DNA of 63,274 bases from CAZWRK01 sp964635875 (GTDB lineage Bacteria > Pseudomonadota > Gammaproteobacteria > Burkholderiales > Aquaspirillaceae): positions 1 to 63,274 of the forward strand of contig CAZWRK010000006.1 in NCBI GenBank assembly GCA_964635875.1. Reading direction: 5' to 3'. Below, one piece after another: positions 52,727-59,362 of the stretch (the first letter of the stretch is position 1; every line of letters starts with the position of its first letter). The translations under genes were made by a program, and so were the position numbers. Below the pieces are notes generated by a model, which saw nothing but the letters and a program-made list of their open reading frames with translations, made no database searches and was not told the DNA's origin.

Positions 52727-53026
52727 GTAACATCCCTGTAACATTTCGCCGCCGATCGATGTTACAGCCGCCGCCCCTCTAATAACCAATAAAAACACTA
52801 CTAATTACAAAGTTACTTCACTACTTGTAACACCGTAACACTGTAACATTCAAATACCTTAACACCTATAGGAAAGAAAAGAGTGATGGGGTCGGAGAAA
52901 AAAAATTCTGTATGGGGGGTGCAAGTTTTGCCAAAATCGTGTTACGGTGTTACAGATGACGCAAAGTGATTGCAGTAAACAACTTACGGTGTAACAAACA
53001 GTCAAAACCCGCTGATACGTGTAACA
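52727..53026. repeat. TGTAACA/TGTTACA array, candidate origin or operator
   Basis: About ten near-exact heptamers in 300 bp. On the plus strand (N)GTAACA begins at 52727 (GTAACA), 52737, 52826, 52834 (CGTAACA), 52842, 52990 and 53020; on the minus sense TGTTAC(A/G) at 52760, 52940 and 52948. Three copies at 52826-52848 and two at 52940-52954 repeat exactly every 8 bp. An AT-rich tract (about 52780-52815) and a G-rich stretch lie between. It follows the primase-helicase gene, so replication origin is the leading idea, and a repressor array is the alternative. No gene lies in 52724-53043. Confidence 0.75.
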
Positions 53027-53043
53027 TACAGGAAGGATCAAAA

Positions 53044-53502
53044 GTGCAAAACACGAGGAAAATCTACGTCTCCGGCCAACTTACTCTGTTCGCCTGTTCA
53101 TCAAGCAACAACAGCGAGTGGATTTACCCTGGATTCCTGTCCAGTCATTCCACATGGCATCGGATTCTGGACGCAAACGCGTTCCTGTGGCTCAGGGAAG
53201 CGATCGGGCGGGCAATCACGTCTGGAAGGCTGTCCGAGCAGCCCGAGGGCCGTAGCGAGGCGGAGAGAGCCGCGCAGGACCGGTTGGCGTGGATTGCCGA
53301 AGTCGGAATCGAGCACGGATCGTTTACCGCCCAGGAAATCGCTGAGGGGAAGTCGCCGCCGGCGTGGTTCAGCTTCAACATGGGTTTGCCAAGATGGGCG
53401 GAAACGTGTGACTTGGGGTTTTGCGATGGGCACGTAGGTTGGTGGTCTGAAACCGACGACTCCCGGATGGCCGCGCCGCAACCCGAATCGAAAACGGGTT
53501 GA
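53044..53502 (+). CDS. hypothetical protein (152 aa)
   Basis: Family not recognised. GTG start after GGAAGGATC, preferred to upstream starts inside the repeat array. Notable residues: a run of aromatic and Ser residues near the N-terminus (YVSGQLTLFACSSSNNSEWIYPGF), then a helix with LWLREAIGRAI, and near the end a CDLGFCDGHVGWW segment that could bind a metal (C-C-H). The stop is 95 bp before the tRNA. It is the first gene after the array. Confidence 0.6.
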   Translation: MQNTRKIYVSGQLTLFACSSSNNSEWIYPGFLSSHSTWHRILDANAFLWLREAIGRAITSGRLSEQPEGRSEAERAAQDRLAWIAEVGIEHGSFTAQEIAEGKSPPAWFSFNMGLPRWAETCDLGFCDGHVGWWSETDDSRMAAPQPESKTG

Positions 53503-53527
53503 CGAACTCACAGACTGCGGTTATTGT
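53499..53527 (+). promoter_or_regulatory. strong sigma70-type promoter before the tRNA
   Basis: TTGACG (53499-53504), 17-bp spacer, TATTGT (53522-53527). The -35 starts in the stop region of the previous gene. Expected transcript start near 53534, about 50 nt before the tRNA. Confidence 0.7.
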
Positions 53528-53584
53528 GGTCCGCTGTTGGGTGGAAACCAACAGGAGGAATCGCGAGTGTTCAAGTCAAATTGT

Positions 53585-53657
53585 CGCGGGGTAGAGCAGC
53601 TGGTAGCTCGCAAGGCTCATAACCTTGAGGTCGCAGGTTCGAATCCTGTCCCTGCCA
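53585..53657 (+). tRNA. tRNA-Met (CAT), initiator-like
   Basis: Acceptor CGCGGGG (53585-53591) with CCCTGCC (53650-53656): positions 2-7 pair (one G-T) but 1-72 is C-C, unpaired, as in initiator tRNA. D arm GAGC/GCTC, anticodon stem CAAGG/CCTTG with loop CTCATAA (anticodon CAT at 53618-53620), T arm GCAGG-TTCGAAT-CCTGT. The discriminator is A and no CCA is encoded. The three consecutive G-C pairs typical of initiator anticodon stems are only partly present (AGG/CCT). It could initiate, elongate, or be modified to read ATA. Confidence 0.85.
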
Positions 53658-53749
53658 ATGGTTTCACTCGCGTGAATCCTTTTCCACTTCAGCAGCCAGT
53701 TCGGGAAACCGTTCTGGCTGTTGTCGTTTGATGACTCCGGGAGTTTGTG

Positions 53750-53929
53750 ATGCTCATCACTGGTTTGTACTCAGGCGGCGGGATGTTTTCTCCAGGAGGC
53801 ACGACGCCAGTGAAGTGCAAAGGGTGTGGAAACGTGGTCTCGTCGCGTAGCGTGACTCAAAGTGTTCAGGTTTGCCCAAAATGCCGGATCGGTGGAAGCC
53901 GGTCAAAGCCAAAACGAAAGCGAAAGTAG
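53750..53929 (+). CDS. zinc-ribbon protein (59 aa)
   Basis: Two CxxC pairs (KCKGCGN at about 22-28 and VCPKCRI at about 41-47) fit a zinc ribbon. The last ten residues are basic (SRSKPKRKRK). It is small enough to be a nucleic-acid or RNA-polymerase-binding modulator. Ribosome binding site GGGAG with the ATG; the GTG three bases upstream is an alternative. Confidence 0.65.
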   Translation: MLITGLYSGGGMFSPGGTTPVKCKGCGNVVSSRSVTQSVQVCPKCRIGGSRSKPKRKRK

Positions 53930-53936
53930 GTGCCAC

Positions 53937-54275
53937 ATGGAGTGGATTTCCTTGGTGACAACATTCCTTCAGCCGATCATCCTGAAGTGTTTCGAGCGGA
54001 CGTCGGCAGAAGATCCGCAGGAGTTCCTGCGAGAGAACTTCAATCCAGTGACGGGCCGCATGGACCCGGATGTCGTCGAAGATGCAATCCCGGCAACGCG
54101 GAAAGCTGCACGCAAGGCCGAGCGGTCATTGCCGAAGGAAGAAAAGAAGAAGATCCCGCGGCATACTCGCGAAGACTGGCGACAGCTGGCAGAGCAGGCG
54201 TTGATTGCGTCAATGAATGCTCCCCCGGAACGAGTTGCTGCTGTTCGTGCGGAAGCTGAAGCGATGATCGATTGA
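53937..54275 (+). CDS. hypothetical protein, charged C-terminus (112 aa)
   Basis: Family not recognised. Residues 1-15 (EWISLVTTFLQPIILK) form an amphipathic or weakly membrane-associated helix. The rest is acidic then basic (RKAARKAERSLPKEEKKKIPRHTRED). AGGTG lies at a suitable distance from the ATG; a longer frame upstream overlaps the zinc-ribbon gene. Confidence 0.6.
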   Translation: MEWISLVTTFLQPIILKCFERTSAEDPQEFLRENFNPVTGRMDPDVVEDAIPATRKAARKAERSLPKEEKKKIPRHTREDWRQLAEQALIASMNAPPERVAAVRAEAEAMID

Positions 54276-54289
54276 AATACCTTAGGGCC

Positions 54290-54358
54290 GCTTGTGCGGT
54301 AGGATCAGGTTGAGCCCGTAAAGTCAGGTCCGCGCGATTCGTCGCAGTCCGCACAAGC
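54290..54358 (+). ncRNA. hairpin with long structured loop
   Basis: GCTTGTGCGG (54290-54299) pairs perfectly with CCGCACAAGC (54349-54358) over 10 bp, enclosing 49 bases that contain a smaller GCG-based hairpin. Followed by ATTTTC, not a clear T run. It sits before a small membrane-protein gene and may act as a leader, processing site or weak terminator. Confidence 0.5.
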
Positions 54359-54375
54359 ATTTTCTGGAGTTCATC

Positions 54376-54516
54376 ATGATTGATTTTTTCATGGCCTTGA
54401 GTGCAATCCCTGAGCTACTTCTCGGGCTTGCTCACAGTCCGAAGGCAACCTTGACGGTTCTCGGAATCGCCGCTGTGGTTGCTTTGGTATTGGCCGCGTT
54501 CACTTACTTTTGCTGA
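54376..54516 (+). CDS. small membrane protein (46 aa)
   Basis: Start ATG with GGAG seven bases upstream. Residues 1-18 are a partly hydrophobic helix (IDFFMALSAIPELLLGL); residues 24-44 (TLTVLGIAAVVALVLAAFTYF) make a clear membrane helix and the last residue is Cys. The stop is ten bases before the next gene. Holin-like or an unknown membrane peptide are both possible; no family is recognised. Confidence 0.55.
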   Translation: MIDFFMALSAIPELLLGLAHSPKATLTVLGIAAVVALVLAAFTYFC

Positions 54517-54526
54517 TTGGTGGAAC

Positions 54527-55366
54527 ATGCGAACTGTTTTCTTTTGGCTGCTGCTGCTCCCTGTTGCCTGCTGTGGCGACGAACTTCCACCGACTCTGAA
54601 GCTGCCAACGAAGACAGTCATCACGGAAACGACGGCGGGGCCGGCGAAGGTTGAGACGACAAAGATCGTCGACCAAATCAAGCCAGGCGTTTGGTATGTA
54701 GTCCAATCGAAAACAAAGCTGTTTGTGATGGACTTCCCAGCCGGTTCGGTCTCAATCATCAGTGGGGCCACCAGCGCGGACGGGATTTTCGCCGACGGTG
54801 ACGGGAAGCCTGAAAGCCGGACATTCAACCCAGAAGACTTCACGTATCTGATTCAGGGCCAGAAGCCCTGCAAATGCGAGCTGGCACTGGTTCCTGTTGG
54901 GGTGTTAGAGAAGTCGGCCATCTTCCGGCAGACACTCACGGTTGGTGATGTGGGTCCACAACCGCCGCCAGTCGATCCGCCAGTTCCGGTGGATCCACCG
55001 ACGCCAAATCCGGACGAGCCACCAGCCCCGGATGAAGCTGTGAAGTCATTTCGCGTAATCTTCATCAAGGAATCCGGACAAACTTTGCCGCTTGGCCAAT
55101 CAGCGGTACCGGACGCTGCCGCGATCCGCGATTACCTGAATGCGAAGACAACTCAAGAGAACGGCCAGGCTGGCTGGAGAACCTACGATCCGGAGCAAAT
55201 CACCGACAACGAGCAGCCCACGATGAAAGCCCTGTGGGAAGCCGTTAAACCGAAGCTCCTGCCAGCGCCGTGCATGGTGATCGAGCGAAATGGCCATGCG
55301 AAGGTGATGCCGTTTCCGAAGGGCGTTGACGATTGCCTGAAGACTCTGACGGAGTACGGTGGATGA
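54527..55366 (+). CDS. exported Pro-rich protein with signal peptide (279 aa)
   Basis: Residues 1-17 (MRTVFFWLLLLPVACCG) form a signal peptide, possibly of lipoprotein type with the cysteine at residue 15, although the lipobox is not canonical. A beta-rich domain follows (about 20-130), then a Pro/Val linker rich in PVDPP (about 145-170) and a C-terminal domain with FRVIFIKESGQTLPLGQ and a closing IERNGHAKVMPFPKG. The layout suggests secretion to periplasm or surface and resembles uncharacterised exported proteins of Planctomycetes, by my impression only. Confidence 0.65.
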   Translation: MRTVFFWLLLLPVACCGDELPPTLKLPTKTVITETTAGPAKVETTKIVDQIKPGVWYVVQSKTKLFVMDFPAGSVSIISGATSADGIFADGDGKPESRTFNPEDFTYLIQGQKPCKCELALVPVGVLEKSAIFRQTLTVGDVGPQPPPVDPPVPVDPPTPNPDEPPAPDEAVKSFRVIFIKESGQTLPLGQSAVPDAAAIRDYLNAKTTQENGQAGWRTYDPEQITDNEQPTMKALWEAVKPKLLPAPCMVIERNGHAKVMPFPKGVDDCLKTLTEYGG

Positions 55367-55572
55367 AACCACACAAAGTTGATTACGAGTACCTGAAGAC
55401 GTTTGAGTCAATCTCGCGACTCGCTTCGTGCATCAGCAGCACAAGCAACAAGGCGTTAGACGTTGTCACACGCGGAAGCGACGTCCGTTATCAAGTGTGG
55501 AACAGAGGAGAACTGGAGTTGGATACCGAGTCATTGTTAGAGGCTGTCACTTACTACAACCAGCTTCCGTAA
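55363..55572 (+). CDS. hypothetical protein (69 aa)
   Basis: Family not recognised. The ATG overlaps the previous stop (ATGA). A helical N-terminus (HKVDYEYLKTFESISRLASC) leads to a strand pair ending in TYYNQLP. One cysteine. It is probably co-translated with the exported protein. Confidence 0.6.
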   Translation: MKPHKVDYEYLKTFESISRLASCISSTSNKALDVVTRGSDVRYQVWNRGELELDTESLLEAVTYYNQLP

Positions 55573-55580
55573 GGCCAGAA

Positions 55581-55680
55581 ATGAAGAAGAAAAAGAAACC
55601 CGAAGGCGTTGGACCAGTGTGCCCCGCTTGTGGCTTCAGAAACACGTCAGGGTTGATGCATCTGGGCGGCAATCGACGAA
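55581..55680 (+). CDS. zinc-ribbon protein, 5' part, cut by gap
   Basis: Starts MKKKKKPEG and carries VCPACGF (CxxC) at residues 13-19, then SGLMHLGGNRR before the gap. AAGG precedes the ATG. The matching second half is likely the fragment at 55781-55852. Confidence 0.7.
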
Positions 55681-55780
55681 NNNNNNNNNNNNNNNNNNNN
55701 NNNNNNNNNNNNNNNNNNNNNNNNNNNNNNNNNNNNNNNNNNNNNNNNNNNNNNNNNNNNNNNNNNNNNNNNNNNNNNNN
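55681..55780. other. assembly gap (100 N)
   Basis: Second placeholder of exactly 100 N, lying inside a probable zinc-ribbon gene. The true length is unknown. Confidence 0.97.
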
Positions 55781-55852
55781 GCAGACACTGAACTCGGGCC
55801 GGAACGCATGTGCTCAGACTGCGATCATGAGTGGGAGGAAGGTGAAGTCTGA
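55781..55852 (+). CDS. zinc-ribbon protein, 3' part after the gap
   Basis: The open frame reads ADTELGPERMCSDCDHEWEEGEV and supplies the second CxxC (CSDC), which completes a CxxC...CxxC ribbon with the 5' part. The TGA overlaps the start of the next gene. Confidence 0.65.
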   Translation, partial: ADTELGPERMCSDCDHEWEEGEV

Positions 55853-56097
55853 TGGAAGTCGATGTTTTCCAGATTCATTGGCAAAAACCGGGCATCGGAA
55901 ATGAGCACGTAACGGAATTTGTAGTTCAGGGCTCGCTGTCAGAAATGGAGTCGAAGGGAATAAATCCCATTGCATGGATTGCAAGGCGTATCGAGGATAA
56001 GCGTGAGACTTGCCCAAAAGGATGGTTTCCGCTCATAGTCTGGGGTGATCACCCTCGGATGGTGCTTGGAAAGGCGGAGACTGATGGAGGAAGATGA
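55852..56097 (+). CDS. hypothetical protein (81 aa)
   Basis: Family not recognised. Start overlaps the previous stop (TGATG). One alpha/beta-like domain (EVDVFQIHWQKPGIGNEHVTEFVVQG, then NPIAWIARRIEDK). A 14-base overlap with the next small gene. Confidence 0.6.
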   Translation: MEVDVFQIHWQKPGIGNEHVTEFVVQGSLSEMESKGINPIAWIARRIEDKRETCPKGWFPLIVWGDHPRMVLGKAETDGGR

Positions 56098-56203
56098 ATC
56101 ACAGAACATCATCCCGCGAGGTACTGATGCTGATCCATTGAATGAACTGATTCTGGACATCATTGAAACCAGACGATTGTTTGAGGAAGCGAAGCATGGT
56201 TGA
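56084..56203 (+). CDS. very small acidic protein (39 aa)
   Basis: ATG with AAGGCGGA upstream. The product MEEDESQNIIPRG... is a single acidic helix in its second half (LNELILDIIETRRLFEEAKHG). It starts inside the gene before and ends inside the start of the peptidase gene, so it is probably translated as part of a coupled set. Confidence 0.5.
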   Translation: MEEDESQNIIPRGTDADPLNELILDIIETRRLFEEAKHG

Positions 56204-57035
56204 GTTCTACAAGGGCAACATCCCGATCATCGACACCGAAGCGCCGAACATCAACGAGAACGAAATGCTGTTCTCGAAGAAATTCGCGTATGGCTGCATC
56301 GAGCGTGATTACAGCCTGTATCCGGAGAAGATGTTCGAATCGCCGTCGAAGATGGTCCTGATTCCTGAAACGGAATGGGACGCCCGATACGACGAACAGG
56401 AAGAGCAGCGATCCAGCCTGGAACACGTCTATCTCAGCAACAATGGCAAGCCCATTTGGGAAAACCTGCTGCAAGGTCCGGACGGCTATTGTTGGGCGTA
56501 TTCGGTAGGCCATTCGGTGATGATCGATTGGGCCAAGCGAAACATCAATAAGGGAATCAGGCTCAATCCTCATTCGGTTGCGGCCATCATCAAAGGTGGA
56601 GTTGACGAGGGCGGCTGGTGCGGTGAGTCGGCAGACTTCTTCACGCGAGTCGGATGCGCGGTCGAGGGAACTGGTTTAGGACAGTGGCCAAAGTTCTCAC
56701 GAAGCCTGAGATTTGATAATTCTCGCTCACGCGCGGAAATGAAGAAGTTCCGCATTGATGAGCAGTGGGTTGACCTGACTCGCCGTGTGTGGGACCGCAA
56801 TCTTACCATGGCTCAGGTTGCTTCTTCCGGGTTCAATAATCTCCCCGGTCCCGGTGATTATCATTGGTGGAGCCATTCAGTTTGCCGCCTTCGCTGGGTT
56901 CGAGTCGAACGCAACAGTTGGGGGCAGTTGATTCTGAACTCATGGCCTGAATGGGGCCGCTTCGGCTTGGCTGTTCTTCGTGGCAACAAAGCGATTTGCA
57001 ATGGAGCGTTGGCCATCCGTTCGACGACAGCGTGA
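56196..57035 (+). CDS. papain-like (C1-type) cysteine peptidase
   Basis: The catalytic set of clan CA is visible: Q93 then C99 in LLQGPDGYCWAYS (spacing as in papain Q19-C25), H227 in DYHWWSHSV, and N248 in LILNSWPEWGRFGL (family NSWGxxWG-type). It lacks a signal peptide and a recognisable propeptide; the first 90 residues are an uncharacterised domain (FYKGNIPIIDTEAPNIN). The start at 56196 (GAGGAAG upstream) was preferred to one 33 bases earlier. Possible roles are virion maturation, host surface digestion or lysis; none is shown. Confidence 0.8.
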   Translation: MVEFYKGNIPIIDTEAPNINENEMLFSKKFAYGCIERDYSLYPEKMFESPSKMVLIPETEWDARYDEQEEQRSSLEHVYLSNNGKPIWENLLQGPDGYCWAYSVGHSVMIDWAKRNINKGIRLNPHSVAAIIKGGVDEGGWCGESADFFTRVGCAVEGTGLGQWPKFSRSLRFDNSRSRAEMKKFRIDEQWVDLTRRVWDRNLTMAQVASSGFNNLPGPGDYHWWSHSVCRLRWVRVERNSWGQLILNSWPEWGRFGLAVLRGNKAICNGALAIRSTTA

Positions 57036-57040
57036 TTTCG

Positions 57041-57238
57041 ATGACAGAGAAACACGAAAGTGACCGAGACAGAGAGTTCATGAGGCAACACGGCTTCCAT
57101 GTTGCTGGCAAAAGCTGCCTGTCAAAAGAACGGAAAACGAATCGACGTCGCAGAAGAGAACACAATCAGGAAATGACGTTCTCTGAGAAGCTGGAATACT
57201 TCGAATTTCTGAACAATGAGGATGATGATCAATGCTGA
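57041..57238 (+). CDS. small basic protein (65 aa)
   Basis: Family not recognised. The centre is strongly basic (REFMRQHGFHVAGKS then KERKTNRRRRREH), and the C-terminus is acidic (FLNNEDDDQC). A weak ribosome binding site. It overlaps the next start by seven bases, so coupling is likely. The Arg-rich core suggests a nucleic-acid-binding peptide. Confidence 0.5.
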   Translation: MTEKHESDRDREFMRQHGFHVAGKSCLSKERKTNRRRRREHNQEMTFSEKLEYFEFLNNEDDDQC

Positions 57239-58257
57239 ATCTCTTTCTGATGCTGGCGACATGCGGCCAGCTTTTCACAGTCGAAGTTGTCCCGGCCGTC
57301 GCCGCCAGATTCACCGTCGAAGTACTCCAAGACTCACCTGCAGAGTCGTCAGAAAAGGAGGCGTTGCCGGCGAATCGGCAGAAGTGCCTGACGATGTTCT
57401 CCATTGCCAGTTGCCCGCCATGCCGGCGAGTCAAGGCGAACGTCCTGCCGAAACTGAAGGAAGCTGGCTATCACTACAATGTCATTGACATGGACCTGGC
57501 TTCTAACCAGAGAAAATACGGGAATCGCGTGTCTCGCTATCCGAGTTTCTTGGTCACAGACTACGAAACCGGGGAGTGGCTCAGCGCGGTAAGTATTGGC
57601 GAAATCGACCTGAACGCAGCAAAGTGGATGCTGGACAGTTCAGGTTCCATTTCAACAAAAGAGCAGGCGGCTAAGGTCGAGTCGCCTGTCTCTTCTTCTC
57701 CTCCTCGGTTCATCCAGTGGCCAGGCTGGGGACAAATAGATTTGGAGACGTACAACAGAAATTGTGATTGCCCGATGTGTCAGTCGATTCGCGTGATGCA
57801 GAGAGAGTATCGACTGAAGAAATCCGAAGCCAAAGTCACCCCGGATCAGGAGGGAACGCCCGATGAAGTCATTGCTGCTCTTTTGGATTCGCTGGAGCTA
57901 CGCCCTGGTGACGTGGTTGCGGACTTGGGTGCCGGAGACGGGCGAATCTGTATCGCCGCCGCCAGACGAGGGCATAGAGTCGTTGGAGTCGAAATCGATC
58001 CAGCTCGGGCGGCAGTGGCCAGAAAAAACGTTCAGGACGCGGGTGTAGCCCACTTGGTCACAATCGAAGAGGGTGACGTGTTGAACTTCGACGAGTCTCG
58101 GGCCACAGTCGCCACAGCGTACCTGTATCCGCCGCTTCTCGAAAAACTGGTCCCAAAACTCCGGAAGTTTCGCCGCGTGGCGAGCCCATTCCATTCAATC
58201 TCCGGACTGACAATGACAAAAGTCGGTCAGGTCTATTACACGGAAACGCAGCAATGA
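57232..58257 (+). CDS. thioredoxin-fold / SAM-methyltransferase fusion with leader peptide
   Basis: Three parts in 341 aa. The first 26 residues look like an export leader (LNLFLMLATCGQLFTVEVVPAVAA). A thioredoxin-like domain follows: redox motif CPPC at 61-64 and the cis-Pro YPS near 103-105. A linker with CDCPMC (178-183) leads to a class I methyltransferase: motif I DLGAGDGR (231-238), acidic E254 in GVEID, and ATAYLYPPLLEKLVPKLR, a pattern of the lysine/cytochrome-c-type (FAM173-like) methyltransferases. Export and a cytoplasmic SAM-dependent domain do not sit easily together, so the leader may not function. Confidence 0.8.
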   Translation: MLNLFLMLATCGQLFTVEVVPAVAARFTVEVLQDSPAESSEKEALPANRQKCLTMFSIASCPPCRRVKANVLPKLKEAGYHYNVIDMDLASNQRKYGNRVSRYPSFLVTDYETGEWLSAVSIGEIDLNAAKWMLDSSGSISTKEQAAKVESPVSSSPPRFIQWPGWGQIDLETYNRNCDCPMCQSIRVMQREYRLKKSEAKVTPDQEGTPDEVIAALLDSLELRPGDVVADLGAGDGRICIAAARRGHRVVGVEIDPARAAVARKNVQDAGVAHLVTIEEGDVLNFDESRATVATAYLYPPLLEKLVPKLRKFRRVASPFHSISGLTMTKVGQVYYTETQQ

Positions 58258-58631
58258 TCACGAAAGAGCAGTACGAAGAGGCGGTCAAGGTTCGAGACTC
58301 AGCTCAGGAGATCATCAACAAGTATGGCCGCGAGCGAATCGAAGCGTTTCAGGAACGAATGAAGAACAATCCAGTTTTTACGGACGATGAGCTGGTCTAT
58401 TCTCGTGATTCGCTTTGCCCATGCGGCCATGGGGTTGCATACCCGAAAGACTGCGGGCCAGGGCATTACTGGGATTGTTCGGCGATCCTGAAGGGGATTC
58501 AGGACAAAACCGTGACGCACTGTGCCCAAATGCCGTTTGCGTTCTATTCCATCAAGTCAGAAGGCGAGACGCCCGGAGACACCCGGACAACTCGCGGAGT
58601 GTTCAAGCTGCAGAAACCCCGCAAGAAATAG
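58254..58631 (+). CDS. hypothetical protein with SEC-C-like zinc motif (125 aa)
   Basis: Start overlaps the previous stop (ATGA). A helical N-terminus (KEQYEEAVKVRDSAQEIINKYG) is followed by SLCPCGHGVAYPKDCGPGHYWDC, a cysteine/histidine cluster like the C-terminal zinc motif of SecA/SEC-C domains though not identical, and a basic end (FKLQKPRKK). A zinc-binding role is likely; no partner is evident. Confidence 0.6.
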   Translation: MITKEQYEEAVKVRDSAQEIINKYGRERIEAFQERMKNNPVFTDDELVYSRDSLCPCGHGVAYPKDCGPGHYWDCSAILKGIQDKTVTHCAQMPFAFYSIKSEGETPGDTRTTRGVFKLQKPRKK

Positions 58632-58667
58632 ACTCGGGTTGAAGCTCAGGACTGAAACCACTACCGT

Positions 58668-58708
58668 AACCCCCTGAATCGTCTTCCAAGGAAGTCACTC
58701 AGGGGGTT
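58668..58708 (+). promoter_or_regulatory. hairpin overlapping a ribosome binding site
   Basis: AACCCCCTGA (58668-58677) pairs perfectly with TCAGGGGGTT (58699-58708) over 10 bp. The AGGGGG in the 3' arm (58701-58706) is the only good ribosome binding site for the ATG at 58714, so folding would block translation. The short TTTT after the stem also fits a terminator. Confidence 0.6.
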
Positions 58709-58713
58709 TTCTG

Positions 58714-58917
58714 ATGAAAAAGTCGTGGCGAACATCACTGGCCGGGATAATCGCCGGTGTCACATTACTGCTCGGGCAGATCCAAACGATTCTGGATGAC
58801 GATCCGAAGACAAACCCCGATTATACGCGAATCGTCGAAGCGGTTTCCGTGATCGCTCTTGGGCTTGCCGCCCGCGATGAGCAGGTGACCAGCGAGCAGG
58901 CTGGCGCGAAGAAGTGA
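58714..58917 (+). CDS. small membrane protein, holin-like (67 aa)
   Basis: MKKSWRTSLAGIIAGVTLLLGQI begins with a basic residue pair and one membrane helix (about 8-23). A second hydrophobic stretch (IVEAVSVIALGLAAR) precedes ARDEQVTSEQAGAKK. Proteins with a similar 'LAGIIAG...GLxARDxxVTSExAG' pattern are frequent in phages and are often labelled holin or unknown. Its translation is probably controlled by the hairpin upstream. Confidence 0.65.
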   Translation: MKKSWRTSLAGIIAGVTLLLGQIQTILDDDPKTNPDYTRIVEAVSVIALGLAARDEQVTSEQAGAKK

Positions 58918-59045
58918 ATCAACAGCTCCCGATAGACAGGTTGAGCTGGAAGCAAATTGAGAACCTGCTCAATCAGCGTGAGAGGCCACAGAAGTGCAGT
59001 ACGCCATTGAAGAAACAGCCGGAGCAGTCGCAGCAGGGGCGTTAA
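58914..59045 (+). CDS. possible small overlapping gene (43 aa)
   Basis: GTG overlaps the previous stop (GTGA). The product NQQLPIDRLSWKQIENLLNQRERPQK... is a soluble helix followed by a Gln/Pro tail. It overlaps the next membrane-protein gene by 52 bp in another frame. No strong ribosome binding site, so this is tentative. Confidence 0.35.
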   Translation: MNQQLPIDRLSWKQIENLLNQRERPQKCSTPLKKQPEQSQQGR

Positions 59046-59362
59046 TTCTAGCGTCAGCAATGATCGACGTTTCTGATCCGGTAATCGTCACAGCAGGAAC
59101 CGCAGTTCTCGCAGCTTTGACAGGTGCAATCAAAATCCTGTGGGACCGAAACAACAAACTCAGCGCTGCCACAGATGCAGCGCTGAGTAAGTGTGAATCA
59201 GAGCACCAAAAAGCTGCCGAGCGAATGGACAACCTAGTCCAGCAGGTCATCCAGTTGTCGGCAGAAGTAGGAACACTCAAGGGCAGGATTCAGGGCTATC
59301 AGGAAGCCCGCGATCAACACGCGGCTCATCAACAGTCTTCTCCAGTCGATACTGGCCGATGA
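58994..59362 (+). CDS. membrane protein with coiled-coil tail (122 aa)
   Basis: Residues 8-50 are hydrophobic and contain two likely membrane helices (AGAVAAGALILASAMI and VIVTAGTAVLAALTGAIKIL). Residues 52-105 are a charged coiled coil (NNKLSAATDAALSKCESEHQKAAERMDNLVQQV in part) and the C-terminus is polar. This is a plausible holin or spanin-type protein. Its end overlaps the convergent minus-strand gene at 59277-59759 by 86 bp. Confidence 0.55.
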   Translation: MQYAIEETAGAVAAGALILASAMIDVSDPVIVTAGTAVLAALTGAIKILWDRNNKLSAATDAALSKCESEHQKAAERMDNLVQQVIQLSAEVGTLKGRIQGYQEARDQHAAHQQSSPVDTGR

